Shown here in pieces: positions 1 through 8,325 of a DNA stretch of 64,000 nt. Location of the stretch: contig CAMASK010000003.1 of NCBI GenBank assembly GCA_945860895.1, positions 43,938 to 107,937 on the forward strand, in the 5' to 3' direction. The notes under the pieces were generated by a model that was not told the origin of the DNA, ran no database searches, and saw only the letters and a list, made by a program, of their open reading frames with translations. Position numbers and translations under genes: made by a program. Within the stretch, counting starts at the first letter, position 1. Every line of letters begins with the position of its first letter. This stretch comes from Bacteriovorax stolpii (GTDB taxonomy: Bacteria > Bdellovibrionota > Bacteriovoracia > Bacteriovoracales > Bacteriovoracaceae).

Positions 1-39
1 TATAATCCACGAACCCAATAACAACGGACAGGAGGTCTA

Positions 40-981
40 ATGTTAACTCAAGGTTTAGTACTCGTAGGTAATCACCCTAAATTCAACACCACTCTTGAAA
101 TGGCTCGTAATGTAGCTGTTACCAAGACTCCTATCTTAATTTTAGGAGAAACTGGATCAGGGAAAAAAGCTATTGGAGCTTACATTCATCAGAATTCAGC
201 TCGCAAAAATGCCAAGCTTGAAATCGTAGATTGTAGCCTTGATACACAAACTGTTGAGAAGATCGTCCTGGGTTTTCGTGATGATGAAACTGGTCGTTTC
301 AACCGTGGCGTTTTAGAAGTTGCCAATGGTGGTACGGTAATATTTTCCAATGTTGACGCACTGGATGAAGTTTTTCAGAAACGCCTCTATACTATCCTTC
401 AAGAGCTGCCTGATTATGAATTAGATGTCCGCGTACTTGCTACTTCTTCTAAGAATCTTTCAAAGTTGGTTGGTGCAGGTAAGTTCTCTCGTGCTCTTTA
501 TACTTATTTTAGCGGAGCGCAGATCGATATGATCTCTCTTCGTGAAAGAGGAACAGACGTGGAATTGATTGCTCGTCATTTCATTAATGAGTATGCCTCA
601 GAAAATTCTTCTGGCGAACTTTCACTTTGCGAAGAAGCTGCTCGCAAACTTTCTGATTACAACTGGAACCAAAATCTAATCGAACTTCGTTCTTTCATCC
701 GTAAGACTCTTACAAATATGGAAGGGAGAACTCTTGATCTTGCTGCCATTGAAAATGGTGAGCGTAAAGTTGAATTCAAATCATCTGAAATTGATGAGGA
801 TGGATTCAAACTGATGTCCTTGAAAGAAGCTGAAAAGCTGTTGATCAAGAAAGCATTAGTATTTACTTCTGAAAACAGAACACAAGCTGCAAAAATTCTT
901 GGTGTTTCTATTCGTACACTCAGAAATAAGATCAATGAGTATAGAGGCGAAGGCGCAACTTACTTTATTAATTTAAGATAA
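40..981 (+). CDS. Sigma-54-activator-like Fis-family regulator with degenerate AAA+ domain
   Basis: 313 aa. The protein is laid out like the AAA+ plus Fis-HTH part of an NtrC-family enhancer-binding protein, without a receiver domain. Walker A is intact (GETGSGKK, residues 36-43). The GAFTGA loop expected near residues 79-88 is absent. The Walker B Asp-Glu is replaced by Ser-Asn (VIFSNVD, 100-106). The arginine-finger segment (FSRALYTYF, 149-157) and sensor II (WNQNLIELR, 209-217) lack the usual arginines. The C-terminal Fis-type helix-turn-helix (about 264-301) looks intact. A GGAGG sits 4 nt before the ATG. It lies 29 nt before flgB, so a flagellar regulatory role is likely. By inference it binds DNA but cannot remodel sigma-54 itself, and may act as a partner or antagonist of a full activator. 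Confidence 0.85.
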   Translation: MLTQGLVLVGNHPKFNTTLEMARNVAVTKTPILILGETGSGKKAIGAYIHQNSARKNAKLEIVDCSLDTQTVEKIVLGFRDDETGRFNRGVLEVANGGTVIFSNVDALDEVFQKRLYTILQELPDYELDVRVLATSSKNLSKLVGAGKFSRALYTYFSGAQIDMISLRERGTDVELIARHFINEYASENSSGELSLCEEAARKLSDYNWNQNLIELRSFIRKTLTNMEGRTLDLAAIENGERKVEFKSSEIDEDGFKLMSLKEAEKLLIKKALVFTSENRTQAAKILGVSIRTLRNKINEYRGEGATYFINLR

Positions 982-1010
982 ATAGTTTTTTAATTGTTTA
1001 AGGCAATCAC

Positions 1011-1418
1011 ATGGATGTGAATGACAAGACACTAAAAGCACTTACGACCGCGCTGAACTTTCGGGAGATGCGCCAGGAGTTGATCTCCTCCAACGTCGCC
1101 AATGCTAATACGCCAGGATTCAAAGCCAAAAAAATGGACTTTGAAGAGGCGCTAGCTCGAGCACTGGATGTTGACGGTAATATGGGCATGAATGTGACTG
1201 ATGGGCGTCATCACAATGTTGGTAATGGTGGCTTTAATAATTTAGAACCGGAAATTTATGATAATCCAAATGGAGTCGTGAGTGAAAATGGAAACACGGT
1301 AGATGTTGAAGCTGAAATGGCCCAGATGGCAGAGAATAAATTGATGTATGATGCCCTGGTTCAGCTGATCAATAAAAAGATGGGTATTATGAAATACGCC
1401 ATTAATCAAGAGAAATAA
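1011..1418 (+). CDS. flgB: Flagellar basal-body rod protein FlgB
   Basis: 135 aa, a normal FlgB length. FlgB is one of the proximal rod subunits that cross the periplasm above the MS ring. The N-terminus carries the rod/hook family motif for axial proteins (SSNVANANTPGFKAKKMDFE, about residues 25-44), and the C-terminal helix (AENKLMYDALVQLINKK) packs with it in the assembled rod. It is followed 12 nt later by flgC and then fliE, the standard flgBC-fliE order. No signal peptide is present, as expected for a substrate of the flagellar type III exporter. Confidence 0.95.
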   Translation: MDVNDKTLKALTTALNFREMRQELISSNVANANTPGFKAKKMDFEEALARALDVDGNMGMNVTDGRHHNVGNGGFNNLEPEIYDNPNGVVSENGNTVDVEAEMAQMAENKLMYDALVQLINKKMGIMKYAINQEK

Positions 1419-1430
1419 CAGAGGTAAGAG

Positions 1431-1871
1431 ATGGATTTACTCTCAAGTCTTAGAATTAGTTCAAGTGGTCTGGCAGCGCAGAGAAAGAGAATGGAAGCCC
1501 ATTCTTCTAACATTGCAAATGCTCAGACAACTAGAACAGCTGAGGGTGGACCTTATCGAAGAAAAGAAGTGGTATTTGGTTCTGAGCCTGAGCGTGATTC
1601 ATTTTCAGAAATTTTGGAAGGTGAATTAGCTGAAAATGCTCAGACCGTTCATGCTACTGAAGTTGTACATTCTGATAAAGTGATTTTTAAGCATGATCCA
1701 AGCCATCCTGATGCCAATGCTGAAGGATATGTAGCTATGCCAGATATAAATCCAATGGTGGAAATGGCAAACATGATTGAAGCTCAACGAGCTTATGAAT
1801 CAAACGTAACGGCAATCAACACGACAAAACAAATGGCAACTAAGACTTTAGAAATTGGCCGTGGTAACTAA
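1431..1871 (+). CDS. flgC: Flagellar basal-body rod protein FlgC
   Basis: 146 aa proximal rod protein. The N-terminal axial motif is clear (ISSSGLAAQRKRMEAHSSNI, residues 9-28, then ANAQTT). The C-terminal EAQRAYESNVTAINTTKQM helix is typical of FlgC. It sits between flgB (12 nt gap) and fliE (23 nt gap) and is presumably co-transcribed with them. The ATG at 1431 follows a GAGGTAAGAG ribosome-binding region. Nothing unusual in length or motifs. Confidence 0.95.
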   Translation: MDLLSSLRISSSGLAAQRKRMEAHSSNIANAQTTRTAEGGPYRRKEVVFGSEPERDSFSEILEGELAENAQTVHATEVVHSDKVIFKHDPSHPDANAEGYVAMPDINPMVEMANMIEAQRAYESNVTAINTTKQMATKTLEIGRGN

Positions 1872-1894
1872 GATATTTTAACAAGGATTGAACC

Positions 1895-2254
1895 ATGTCG
1901 ATTAAAGACATTACTAGCTTTCAGAAAACTCTTGGGAATGCAGATGCCAAGGGCTGGAGCCGTGCGGTCGATAATGACTTTGGTGGAAATTTTAATATTG
2001 AAGGTGCTCCATCAGTTGGTGAGACTGGTGATGCTAAATCTTTTGGGGATTTCTTAAAAGATTCAATTGGCAAGGTGAATGCATTACAAGGGGACGCGAA
2101 CATTGCCATGGAAAAATTGGCAAGTGGTGAGAGTCAGAATCTGCATGAAACATTGCTTGCGGTCGAGAAAGCGGATATCGCTTTCAGAACGATGAACCAG
2201 GTACGCACGAAAGTAATCGATGCATACCGTGAAATCATGAAAATGCAGATATAA
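1895..2254 (+). CDS. fliE: Flagellar hook-basal body complex protein FliE
   Basis: 119 aa. FliE links the MS ring to the rod and is needed to open the export gate. The conserved C-terminal half is present (ALQGDANIAMEKLASGE, then LLAVEKADIAFRTMNQVRTK and AYREIMKMQI at the extreme C-terminus). The N-terminal 45 residues are variable and glycine-rich, as is usual. Position after flgBC and before fliF is canonical. A sigma-54-like sequence lies inside the coding region (see rejected items). Confidence 0.93.
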   Translation: MSIKDITSFQKTLGNADAKGWSRAVDNDFGGNFNIEGAPSVGETGDAKSFGDFLKDSIGKVNALQGDANIAMEKLASGESQNLHETLLAVEKADIAFRTMNQVRTKVIDAYREIMKMQI

Positions 2255-2287
2255 GCTCAATTTGTTATATGAATCAGGAGGATTCAG

Positions 2288-3976
2288 TTGGATAAATTCT
2301 TTACGCAGATCACACAGAACTTCACGGACTTCTTTAAGTCATTAGACATGACCAGAAGAATAGGACTGATTGGTATTTCGTTCGTCGTGATAGCTCTTAT
2401 GGGCGCCATCCTGATCTGGGCCGGTAAAACCAATTACAAGGTCCTCTATACTGACTTAACTAAGGATGATGCCGCAGTTATTTCAAGAATGCTTGAAGAA
2501 GGTAAAATTTCATATCAAGTTAAAGATGACGGTAAAACTATTCTCGTATCTGAAGATATGGTTGAGATCTGGCGTTTAGAAATTGCTAAAAAAGGTGTTA
2601 ACTTCACCGGTACGGTGGGATACGAAGTTTTTGATAAACAATCTTTCGGAACAACTTCATTTGTACAAAAAATTAACAAGCAAAGAGCTCTCGAAGGAGA
2701 GTTAGTAAAAACGATTATGCACATTAAGGGCGTTACCCGCGCTCGTATTCACTTATCAATTCCAGAATCATCACCATTTGTTTCTGAAAGAAAGCCACCT
2801 AGTGGTTCGGTTGTTTTAGATATTGAACGTGGCGTAACAATGACGAATGATGAAATCAAAGGTGTACAGTCTCTTGTGAGTTCAGCTGTTGATGGGATGA
2901 GATCGCACAATGTTGTCGTTATTGATTCTCGCGGTAAAAAATTATCTGAAAATGACGGCGATCAAATGTCTACCGAAACAGCTAATCGTATTGCTCTTGA
3001 AACAAGATTGAATTCTCAATATGAAAAGAAAGTGGAAGAAATTCTTTCACGTGTAATTGGTGAAGGTAAGGTTATAGCAAAAGTATCACTTAAGATGGAT
3101 TTTACTGAAAAAGTTGAAACACAAACATCTTATGATGGTGAGAACTCTGCCATGGTTTCTGAAGTCCGAAATGAGCAGAAAATGGTTGGAGTTCGTCCTT
3201 CTCCTCAGGGTATTCCGGGTGCAAGATCAAATTTACCTGGTGAAGCGCCACAGCCAGGGATTCCTGAAACAAGAAACGATGTCGATAAGTCTTTAGTCAC
3301 TAGAAATATGGCAGTGCCAACGATTGTGACGAAATCTAAAAAACCAACGGCAGAAATTTCAAATATCTCAGTAGCAGTGATGGTAGATGGTAAAAAAGTT
3401 CCTGTTCTCTCTAAAGACGGGAATCCCATGGTTAACGATGACGGCGTTAACATAACTAAGTATCAGGCGTGGTCAGAAGAAGAACTTCAAAATTTTCAAC
3501 AAATTGTTTCCAGTTCACTTGGTATCAATGTTAATCGTGGTGACAAACTCGTTATTAAGAACATGGAATTTGCCACTGAAGATCTGAATGAAATGGAAGC
3601 CATAATGAGAGCACGTGAGAATCGTGAGCTTATGAAGAACATTACAAAGTACCTGATGATTGGTGCAATCATCTCATTATTCTTCTTCATGGTTGTAAGA
3701 CCATTCATTCAATGGCTTACTGAGAACTCAGTTGAGTCGATAGAAGACTTTTTGCCAAAAACAATTGAAGAACTTGAGAAACTTCAGGCGCATCAACGCT
3801 TGCCTGGCCTTGAAGATCTCTTGCCTTCCATTGAGGACAAGTTAAATCCCGAGAAGATTGAGGGGAATATGTTACGGGAGAAGATTATTTCTCTGGTTGA
3901 AGCTAACCCAGGTAAGGCCGCTCAGGTGATTCATGATATGATTCACATAACAGACGGCCAGAAAGAAATTGCTTAA
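2288..3976 (+). CDS. fliF: Flagellar MS-ring protein FliF
   Basis: 562 aa. FliF forms the inner-membrane MS ring. A membrane segment at about residues 25-45 is followed by the periplasmic ring-building domains (YKVLYTDLTKDDAAVISRML, then RARIHLSIPE and SSAVDGM). A second membrane segment lies near 455-475, and a cytoplasmic tail that should bind FliG ends the protein. The start is TTG at 2288, supported by an AGGAGG at 2276-2281 and by the position of the first membrane segment. fliG follows after 28 nt. Confidence 0.95.
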   Translation: MDKFFTQITQNFTDFFKSLDMTRRIGLIGISFVVIALMGAILIWAGKTNYKVLYTDLTKDDAAVISRMLEEGKISYQVKDDGKTILVSEDMVEIWRLEIAKKGVNFTGTVGYEVFDKQSFGTTSFVQKINKQRALEGELVKTIMHIKGVTRARIHLSIPESSPFVSERKPPSGSVVLDIERGVTMTNDEIKGVQSLVSSAVDGMRSHNVVVIDSRGKKLSENDGDQMSTETANRIALETRLNSQYEKKVEEILSRVIGEGKVIAKVSLKMDFTEKVETQTSYDGENSAMVSEVRNEQKMVGVRPSPQGIPGARSNLPGEAPQPGIPETRNDVDKSLVTRNMAVPTIVTKSKKPTAEISNISVAVMVDGKKVPVLSKDGNPMVNDDGVNITKYQAWSEEELQNFQQIVSSSLGINVNRGDKLVIKNMEFATEDLNEMEAIMRARENRELMKNITKYLMIGAIISLFFFMVVRPFIQWLTENSVESIEDFLPKTIEELEKLQAHQRLPGLEDLLPSIEDKLNPEKIEGNMLREKIISLVEANPGKAAQVIHDMIHITDGQKEIA

Positions 3977-4004
3977 TTTTTTGATATAGATTCAAGGAGC
4001 ATAT

Positions 4005-5039
4005 GTGGCCGAAGAACAAAATTTAGATCCTGAAGTGCAATACGCGCTTCTGTCCGGACAGGAGAAAGCCGCAATTCTATTATCTGCACTTGGTCCAACC
4101 ACAACTAAGTTAATTTTTAAACACATGAAAGACAATGACGTTAAACGCATGATTAATTCAATGTCGAGTATTTCAAAGTCACCAATTTGGATGGTAAAGA
4201 AAGTGCTGGGAGAATTTTATTCTTTCATAAATGAAGATGCCGATCTCTTATTCTCAGAGAATAAAGGCCGAGACTTCATCCTTGGTACTTTAGGTGAAGA
4301 TCGCGCTAAACAGCTTCTCGGTCAGATTGTGGATGTTGGAAACAACAATACACTCGAGTCTCTTGAACTCGTGGATACTAGAACTCTTGCGAACTTCCTT
4401 ATCAATGAGCATCCTCAGACGATTGCACTTATTTGTGCTCACTTACCAGTGGATAAAAAAGTGGATGTTCTTCGTAAATTGCCTGAAGGACTTCAGGCTG
4501 AAGTTGTTCTTCGTGTAGCTAATCTCGATTTTGTTTCGCCAGAACTAATCGCACAATTGGATGACGTTCTAAAAACTGAACTTTCTACCCTTGGATCAAT
4601 TGATACAAAACAGCTTGGTGGTGTTGAACCAATCGCTGACATGCTCAATCTCATGGATAAAAATACTGAGAAGAACATCATGTCACGTGTTGAAGAAAAA
4701 GATCCTGAACTCGCTGAAGAGATCAGAAAACTTATGTTCGTTTTCGAAGATATTATCTACGTAGATGATCGAGGTATTCAAGAGCTTCTTAAGAATGTGG
4801 ATAACACAAAACTTGTCACTGCTCTCAAAACTGCTCCAGATGACGTAAAAGCGAAGCTCTTTAAAAATATGTCAAACCGTGCAGCGAGTCTTCTTAAGGA
4901 AGATCTTGATGCCTTGGGACCAACGAAAATTTCCGATGTAGAAAAAGCTCAGCAGGAAATCGTTATGAAACTTAAAGATCTTGAAGCTAAAGGTAAAGCA
5001 TTTATTGCTCGTGGTGGCGAAGGCGACGCTTTCGTTTAA
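4005..5039 (+). CDS. fliG: Flagellar motor switch protein FliG
   Basis: 344 aa, normal length. FliG is the C-ring subunit that touches FliF and the stator. Visible landmarks are the N-terminal LLSGQEKAAILLSALG region, the middle-domain EHPQTIALICAHLP motif and the torque-generating C-terminal region (MFVFEDIIYVDDRGIQELLK) with its alternating charges. The start is GTG at 4005, with AAGGAG at 3994-3999; an overlapping ATG at 4003 is out of frame. It is placed between fliF and fliH as in most flagellar operons. Confidence 0.96.
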   Translation: MAEEQNLDPEVQYALLSGQEKAAILLSALGPTTTKLIFKHMKDNDVKRMINSMSSISKSPIWMVKKVLGEFYSFINEDADLLFSENKGRDFILGTLGEDRAKQLLGQIVDVGNNNTLESLELVDTRTLANFLINEHPQTIALICAHLPVDKKVDVLRKLPEGLQAEVVLRVANLDFVSPELIAQLDDVLKTELSTLGSIDTKQLGGVEPIADMLNLMDKNTEKNIMSRVEEKDPELAEEIRKLMFVFEDIIYVDDRGIQELLKNVDNTKLVTALKTAPDDVKAKLFKNMSNRAASLLKEDLDALGPTKISDVEKAQQEIVMKLKDLEAKGKAFIARGGEGDAFV

Positions 5040-5054
5040 GAGGTTGAATAGATT

Positions 5055-5858
5055 ATGCAAAAGTACCGTGACTCTGAAGTTAAATCATTTGAATTCTCTG
5101 ATCTGAAGGGAGTACGTGATGTTCAAAAAGATGAATTCAAAGAATTTAGATTTAATGAATTGAATGGTGAAGTCTTCAAGAATGAAAAAGTTACTGAAGA
5201 TACTTTAAGAAATGAAAGAATTTTTGAGAAAAAGCATAATTTTAAAATTGATACAGCTGTTCGTGATTCACGCGGATTGTCTCGTCAGGAAAAAATTGAT
5301 TACGAGTCTACTACACAACAGGAAGTCCAGAAACGTCTGGATGCTGCTTATCAAGAGGCCTTCAATCAAGGTCTAGATAAAGGTAGGGAAGAAGGTAAAG
5401 CTGAAGCCTTGGCACTGCATGAAGCCGAATTAAAATTGAAAATTGATGAGTTCGCTGAAGTCATTAATAAGGTTGATGGACAAAAAGACAGACTGATTGA
5501 AAAAAACCGTACTGAAATTTATGAATTTGTAAAAAGATTTACAAAATGGATTGTGCTAAAAGAAATTAACGAAAAGGTTTATCTTGAAAATCTTTTAGAA
5601 AAACTACTTCTCGAACTTAATGCACGTAAAAATCTTATAGTAAAAGTAGGCAAGGCAAACTTCAGCAGTATGCCTGAGATTATACAAAATATTGAAGCTC
5701 GTCTTGGCCCGCTTTCGAATGTCAGGGTAGAAGTTGTGCCTGAAATCCAGTATCCAGGAATTATTCTTGAATCTGAAAATAGTTTAATAGATGGCTCACT
5801 TGAAGGTGTTTTTCAGAGTATGGATAAAATTTTTGAGCAGGTATTAAAACATGAGTGA
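5055..5858 (+). CDS. fliH: Flagellar assembly protein FliH
   Basis: 267 aa. FliH is the peripheral stalk-like regulator of the export ATPase FliI. The first 95 residues are charged and poorly conserved. A helical region follows with glycine-spaced residues (YQEAFNQGLDKGREEGKAEA, about 97-116) resembling the FliH/V-ATPase E/G type, then a C-terminal domain. The 3' end overlaps the fliI start by 8 nt, which together with the domain pattern fixes the identity even though FliH sequences are divergent. Confidence 0.88.
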   Translation: MQKYRDSEVKSFEFSDLKGVRDVQKDEFKEFRFNELNGEVFKNEKVTEDTLRNERIFEKKHNFKIDTAVRDSRGLSRQEKIDYESTTQQEVQKRLDAAYQEAFNQGLDKGREEGKAEALALHEAELKLKIDEFAEVINKVDGQKDRLIEKNRTEIYEFVKRFTKWIVLKEINEKVYLENLLEKLLLELNARKNLIVKVGKANFSSMPEIIQNIEARLGPLSNVRVEVVPEIQYPGIILESENSLIDGSLEGVFQSMDKIFEQVLKHE

Positions 5859-7218
5859 TTACCATCCATCTGATGATCTCAAGTTGAACCAAATAATCCG
5901 TCACATTGAAAATAGAATACCTTACGAAAAAATCGGCAAAATTATTGCCTCTCGCGGGATGGTTTATGAAGCCGCTGTTCCTCGTGCTGTTCTCGGAAGT
6001 AATGTTGAATTTGTAGCCGAAAACGGCGAGAGAAGTCTTGGCGAAGTGGTGGCCATTCAGGGATCAAATTGTATGGTGATGCCATATAATGAAATTTCAG
6101 GCATCAATTCGCAGACAAAAATTCATTTAAAAGACATTGTTACCGAAATCGAAATTTCCTCTAACATGCTTGGTCGTGTGATCGATTTTCAGGGTAATCC
6201 AATAGATAATAAAGGACCAGTTGCTGGACCTCATGAAAGGCGATCAATGTTTGGTATACCCTTAAATCCACTTGATCGTCCGCCAATTCGTGAGGCTTTA
6301 GACACTGGAATTAAATCCATTAATTGCTTTATTACGGCCGGTAAGGGTCAACGTATGGCGATTATGGCAGGATCTGGTGTTGGAAAATCTGTTTTGATGG
6401 GAATGATCGCCAGAAATACCAATGCTGATATTAACGTTATTGCTCTTATTGGTGAGCGAGGACGTGAGGTTTTAGAATTTATTGAATCAGATCTCGGTGT
6501 AGAAGGCTTGAAACGCTCTGTTGTCATCGTTGCAACTTCAGATACCTCCGCCCTGATCAGGACCAAGGCCGCTTACACCGCTACAACCATTGCAGAATAT
6601 TTTCGTGATCAAGGAAAAGATGTCCTCCTTATGATGGATTCTATCACTCGCTTTGCCATGGCCAATCGTGAAATAGCACTTTCTACCGGGGAGCCGCCAG
6701 GACAAAAAGGCTACACTCCAAGCGTATTTGCGAAACTTCCAAAATTAATGGAGAGAGCAGGAACGAAAAAAGGTGCAGGGACTATTACGGGAATTTATAC
6801 TGTCCTCGTTGAAGGTGGTGACATGGATGAGCCCATTGCTGATGCTGTTCGTGCGATTTCAGATGGACATATAGTTTTATCCAGACAACTTGCTACAAGA
6901 AACCATTATCCAGCGATTGATATTTTGGCTTCTATTTCCCGAGTCATGCCTAAAGTAACTTCAAAAGAACATAAAATTGTGGCAAGTCATTTGCGAGATC
7001 TTCTTGCGGCCTATAAAGAATCTGAAGATCTGATTACTGTTGGTGCTTATGCCAGGGGCTCAAGTCCAAAAGTGGATAAAGCAATCGCTATTTACGACGA
7101 CTTAATTAATCTCCTACGACAGCAGGTTGAAGAATCATTCACTTTGGAAGAACTTTTTGATCGTATGCTTGATATAGCAAGAAAAGCTGAAACTGCAGTC
7201 GATCCAAACTTTAAGTGA
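5851..7218 (+). CDS. fliI: Flagellum-specific export ATPase FliI
   Basis: 455 aa. The ATPase energises export of rod, hook and filament proteins at the base of the flagellum. Walker A AGSGVGKS is at residues 173-180, Walker B-type VLLMMDSITRFA follows, and the type III ATPase signature region PPGQKGYTPSVFAKLPKL is present. The N-terminal beta-barrel and C-terminal FLDR-like region are full length. It overlaps fliH by 8 nt and is followed 6 nt later by fliJ, the classic HIJ set. Confidence 0.97.
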   Translation: MSDYHPSDDLKLNQIIRHIENRIPYEKIGKIIASRGMVYEAAVPRAVLGSNVEFVAENGERSLGEVVAIQGSNCMVMPYNEISGINSQTKIHLKDIVTEIEISSNMLGRVIDFQGNPIDNKGPVAGPHERRSMFGIPLNPLDRPPIREALDTGIKSINCFITAGKGQRMAIMAGSGVGKSVLMGMIARNTNADINVIALIGERGREVLEFIESDLGVEGLKRSVVIVATSDTSALIRTKAAYTATTIAEYFRDQGKDVLLMMDSITRFAMANREIALSTGEPPGQKGYTPSVFAKLPKLMERAGTKKGAGTITGIYTVLVEGGDMDEPIADAVRAISDGHIVLSRQLATRNHYPAIDILASISRVMPKVTSKEHKIVASHLRDLLAAYKESEDLITVGAYARGSSPKVDKAIAIYDDLINLLRQQVEESFTLEELFDRMLDIARKAETAVDPNFK

Positions 7219-7224
7219 TAATCC

Positions 7225-7677
7225 ATGAAACTCTATACTTTTCGCCTTGAACCAGTTCTAAAAATCAGAAAGCTCAATGAAGAGACCTGCCGAATGGAAT
7301 TAGGTCGATTGCTCAAGCATCTTAACAAGATTGAGAGTCAACTGGCCCATGATCGTAAAGAAATTGAAAGTTACTTTCAGATCCAAGAGATGGCAATGAA
7401 GAGTGGAATTAAAGGAATTCAGGTTCAGGCATTTCCTATGTTAGTGGCTGCCAAAGATGCTAATATTCAGGCTCTTTTAAGAGATAAAAAAAATCAGGAA
7501 GCTTTAATTGAAGAGAAAAAAAAAGAACTCTCGACTCTTCGGGGTGAATTAAAAGTTATCGAAAATCTCAGAGAAAAAGACTATACTGAATACCGTAAAG
7601 CTCTTAACAAAGAAATTGACCAGAAAGTCGAAGAACAGACTCAAAATTGGTTACAACACAAAGAGCAGAAGGGTTAA
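7225..7677 (+). CDS. fliJ: Flagellar export protein FliJ
   Basis: 150 aa, almost entirely predicted coiled coil. It begins with the typical FliJ opening FRLEPVLKIRKLNEE (residues 5-19). FliJ sits in the FliI hexamer like the gamma subunit of F1 ATPase and escorts export chaperones. Position directly behind fliI (6 nt) and before a MotE-like gene (1 nt) supports the call. Sequence conservation in this family is low, so identity rests on length, coiled coil and neighbours. Confidence 0.85.
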   Translation: MKLYTFRLEPVLKIRKLNEETCRMELGRLLKHLNKIESQLAHDRKEIESYFQIQEMAMKSGIKGIQVQAFPMLVAAKDANIQALLRDKKNQEALIEEKKKELSTLRGELKVIENLREKDYTEYRKALNKEIDQKVEEQTQNWLQHKEQKG

Positions 7678-7678
7678 G

Positions 7679-8209
7679 ATGAAAATTTTTATTCTACTTC
7701 TTGCTTTTCCACTTTCTACTTTAGCAGTAACGAAAAAGACCTATAGTGAAGAAGAGTTACAAAAGAAATTAAGTGAAGAAGTAAGAAAGAAAGTTGATTC
7801 AATAAAAAACTCTTCTGTCTCTGATTTAGCCAAAGAGCTTCTTGATAAAGAAGAAAAACTTCGTTTACGAGAAATAGAGCTGGTAAAACAACAGGATTCT
7901 TTAAAAGTATCAGAAAACGACCTCGTTAAAAGATATGCTGAACTTTCCGCTAAGCAATCAAGCTTCATTGGTTGCGTTGAAAAAAATAATGAAGAGTCTA
8001 AGGGACGTATTGGTCAGCTGGTTGAAATGATTTCCAATATGAAGCCTGAAAAAGCGTCATCAGTATTATCTGTTCAGGATATTGATATTGCCGTTCAAAT
8101 TCTTCAGATGATTGATCCTAAGAAGGCTTCTAAGATTTTTAATTTTATGGATAAAGATATTTCCGCAAAGCTTCAAAAACAGTACCTATTGATGAAAAAA
8201 TCAATCTAA
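7679..8209 (+). CDS. MotE/FlbB-like flagellar protein with signal peptide and MgtE-N-like domain
   Basis: 176 aa. I place the start at the ATG at 7679, 1 nt after the fliJ stop, because it gives a signal peptide (about residues 1-17, MKIFILLLAFPLSTLA). A long charged coiled coil (about 20-105) follows, then a C-terminal segment MKPEKASSVLSVQDIDIAVQ and related residues resembling the MgtE N-terminal repeat. That combination behind fliJ is characteristic of MotE, a periplasmic chaperone of stator protein MotC, and of the spirochete FlbB. Longer upstream in-frame starts would bury the signal peptide. Function is inferred from architecture and position. Confidence 0.7.
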   Translation: MKIFILLLAFPLSTLAVTKKTYSEEELQKKLSEEVRKKVDSIKNSSVSDLAKELLDKEEKLRLREIELVKQQDSLKVSENDLVKRYAELSAKQSSFIGCVEKNNEESKGRIGQLVEMISNMKPEKASSVLSVQDIDIAVQILQMIDPKKASKIFNFMDKDISAKLQKQYLLMKKSI

Positions 8210-8325
8210 TCGGCAAAATTTTCCTAACTAATAAATAGATCTAAAGTATTTTGGAAGTTTCTGCCCGGCTTCATTTTTCACTACGATTTATGCGAGAATA
8301 ATCCATAGGACCACTAAGGAACCAG

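Noticed and set aside
2067..2082. TGGCAAGGTGAATGCA, a good sigma-54-like match inside fliE
   Set aside because: It lies in coding sequence 200 nt before fliF, in the middle of a tightly spaced operon; one hit of this kind is expected by chance.
8242..8270. TAAAG...GCCCGG resembling a FliA (sigma-28) promoter before fliK
   Set aside because: The spacing is about two bases too long and the -10 part lacks the GATAA end; not convincing.
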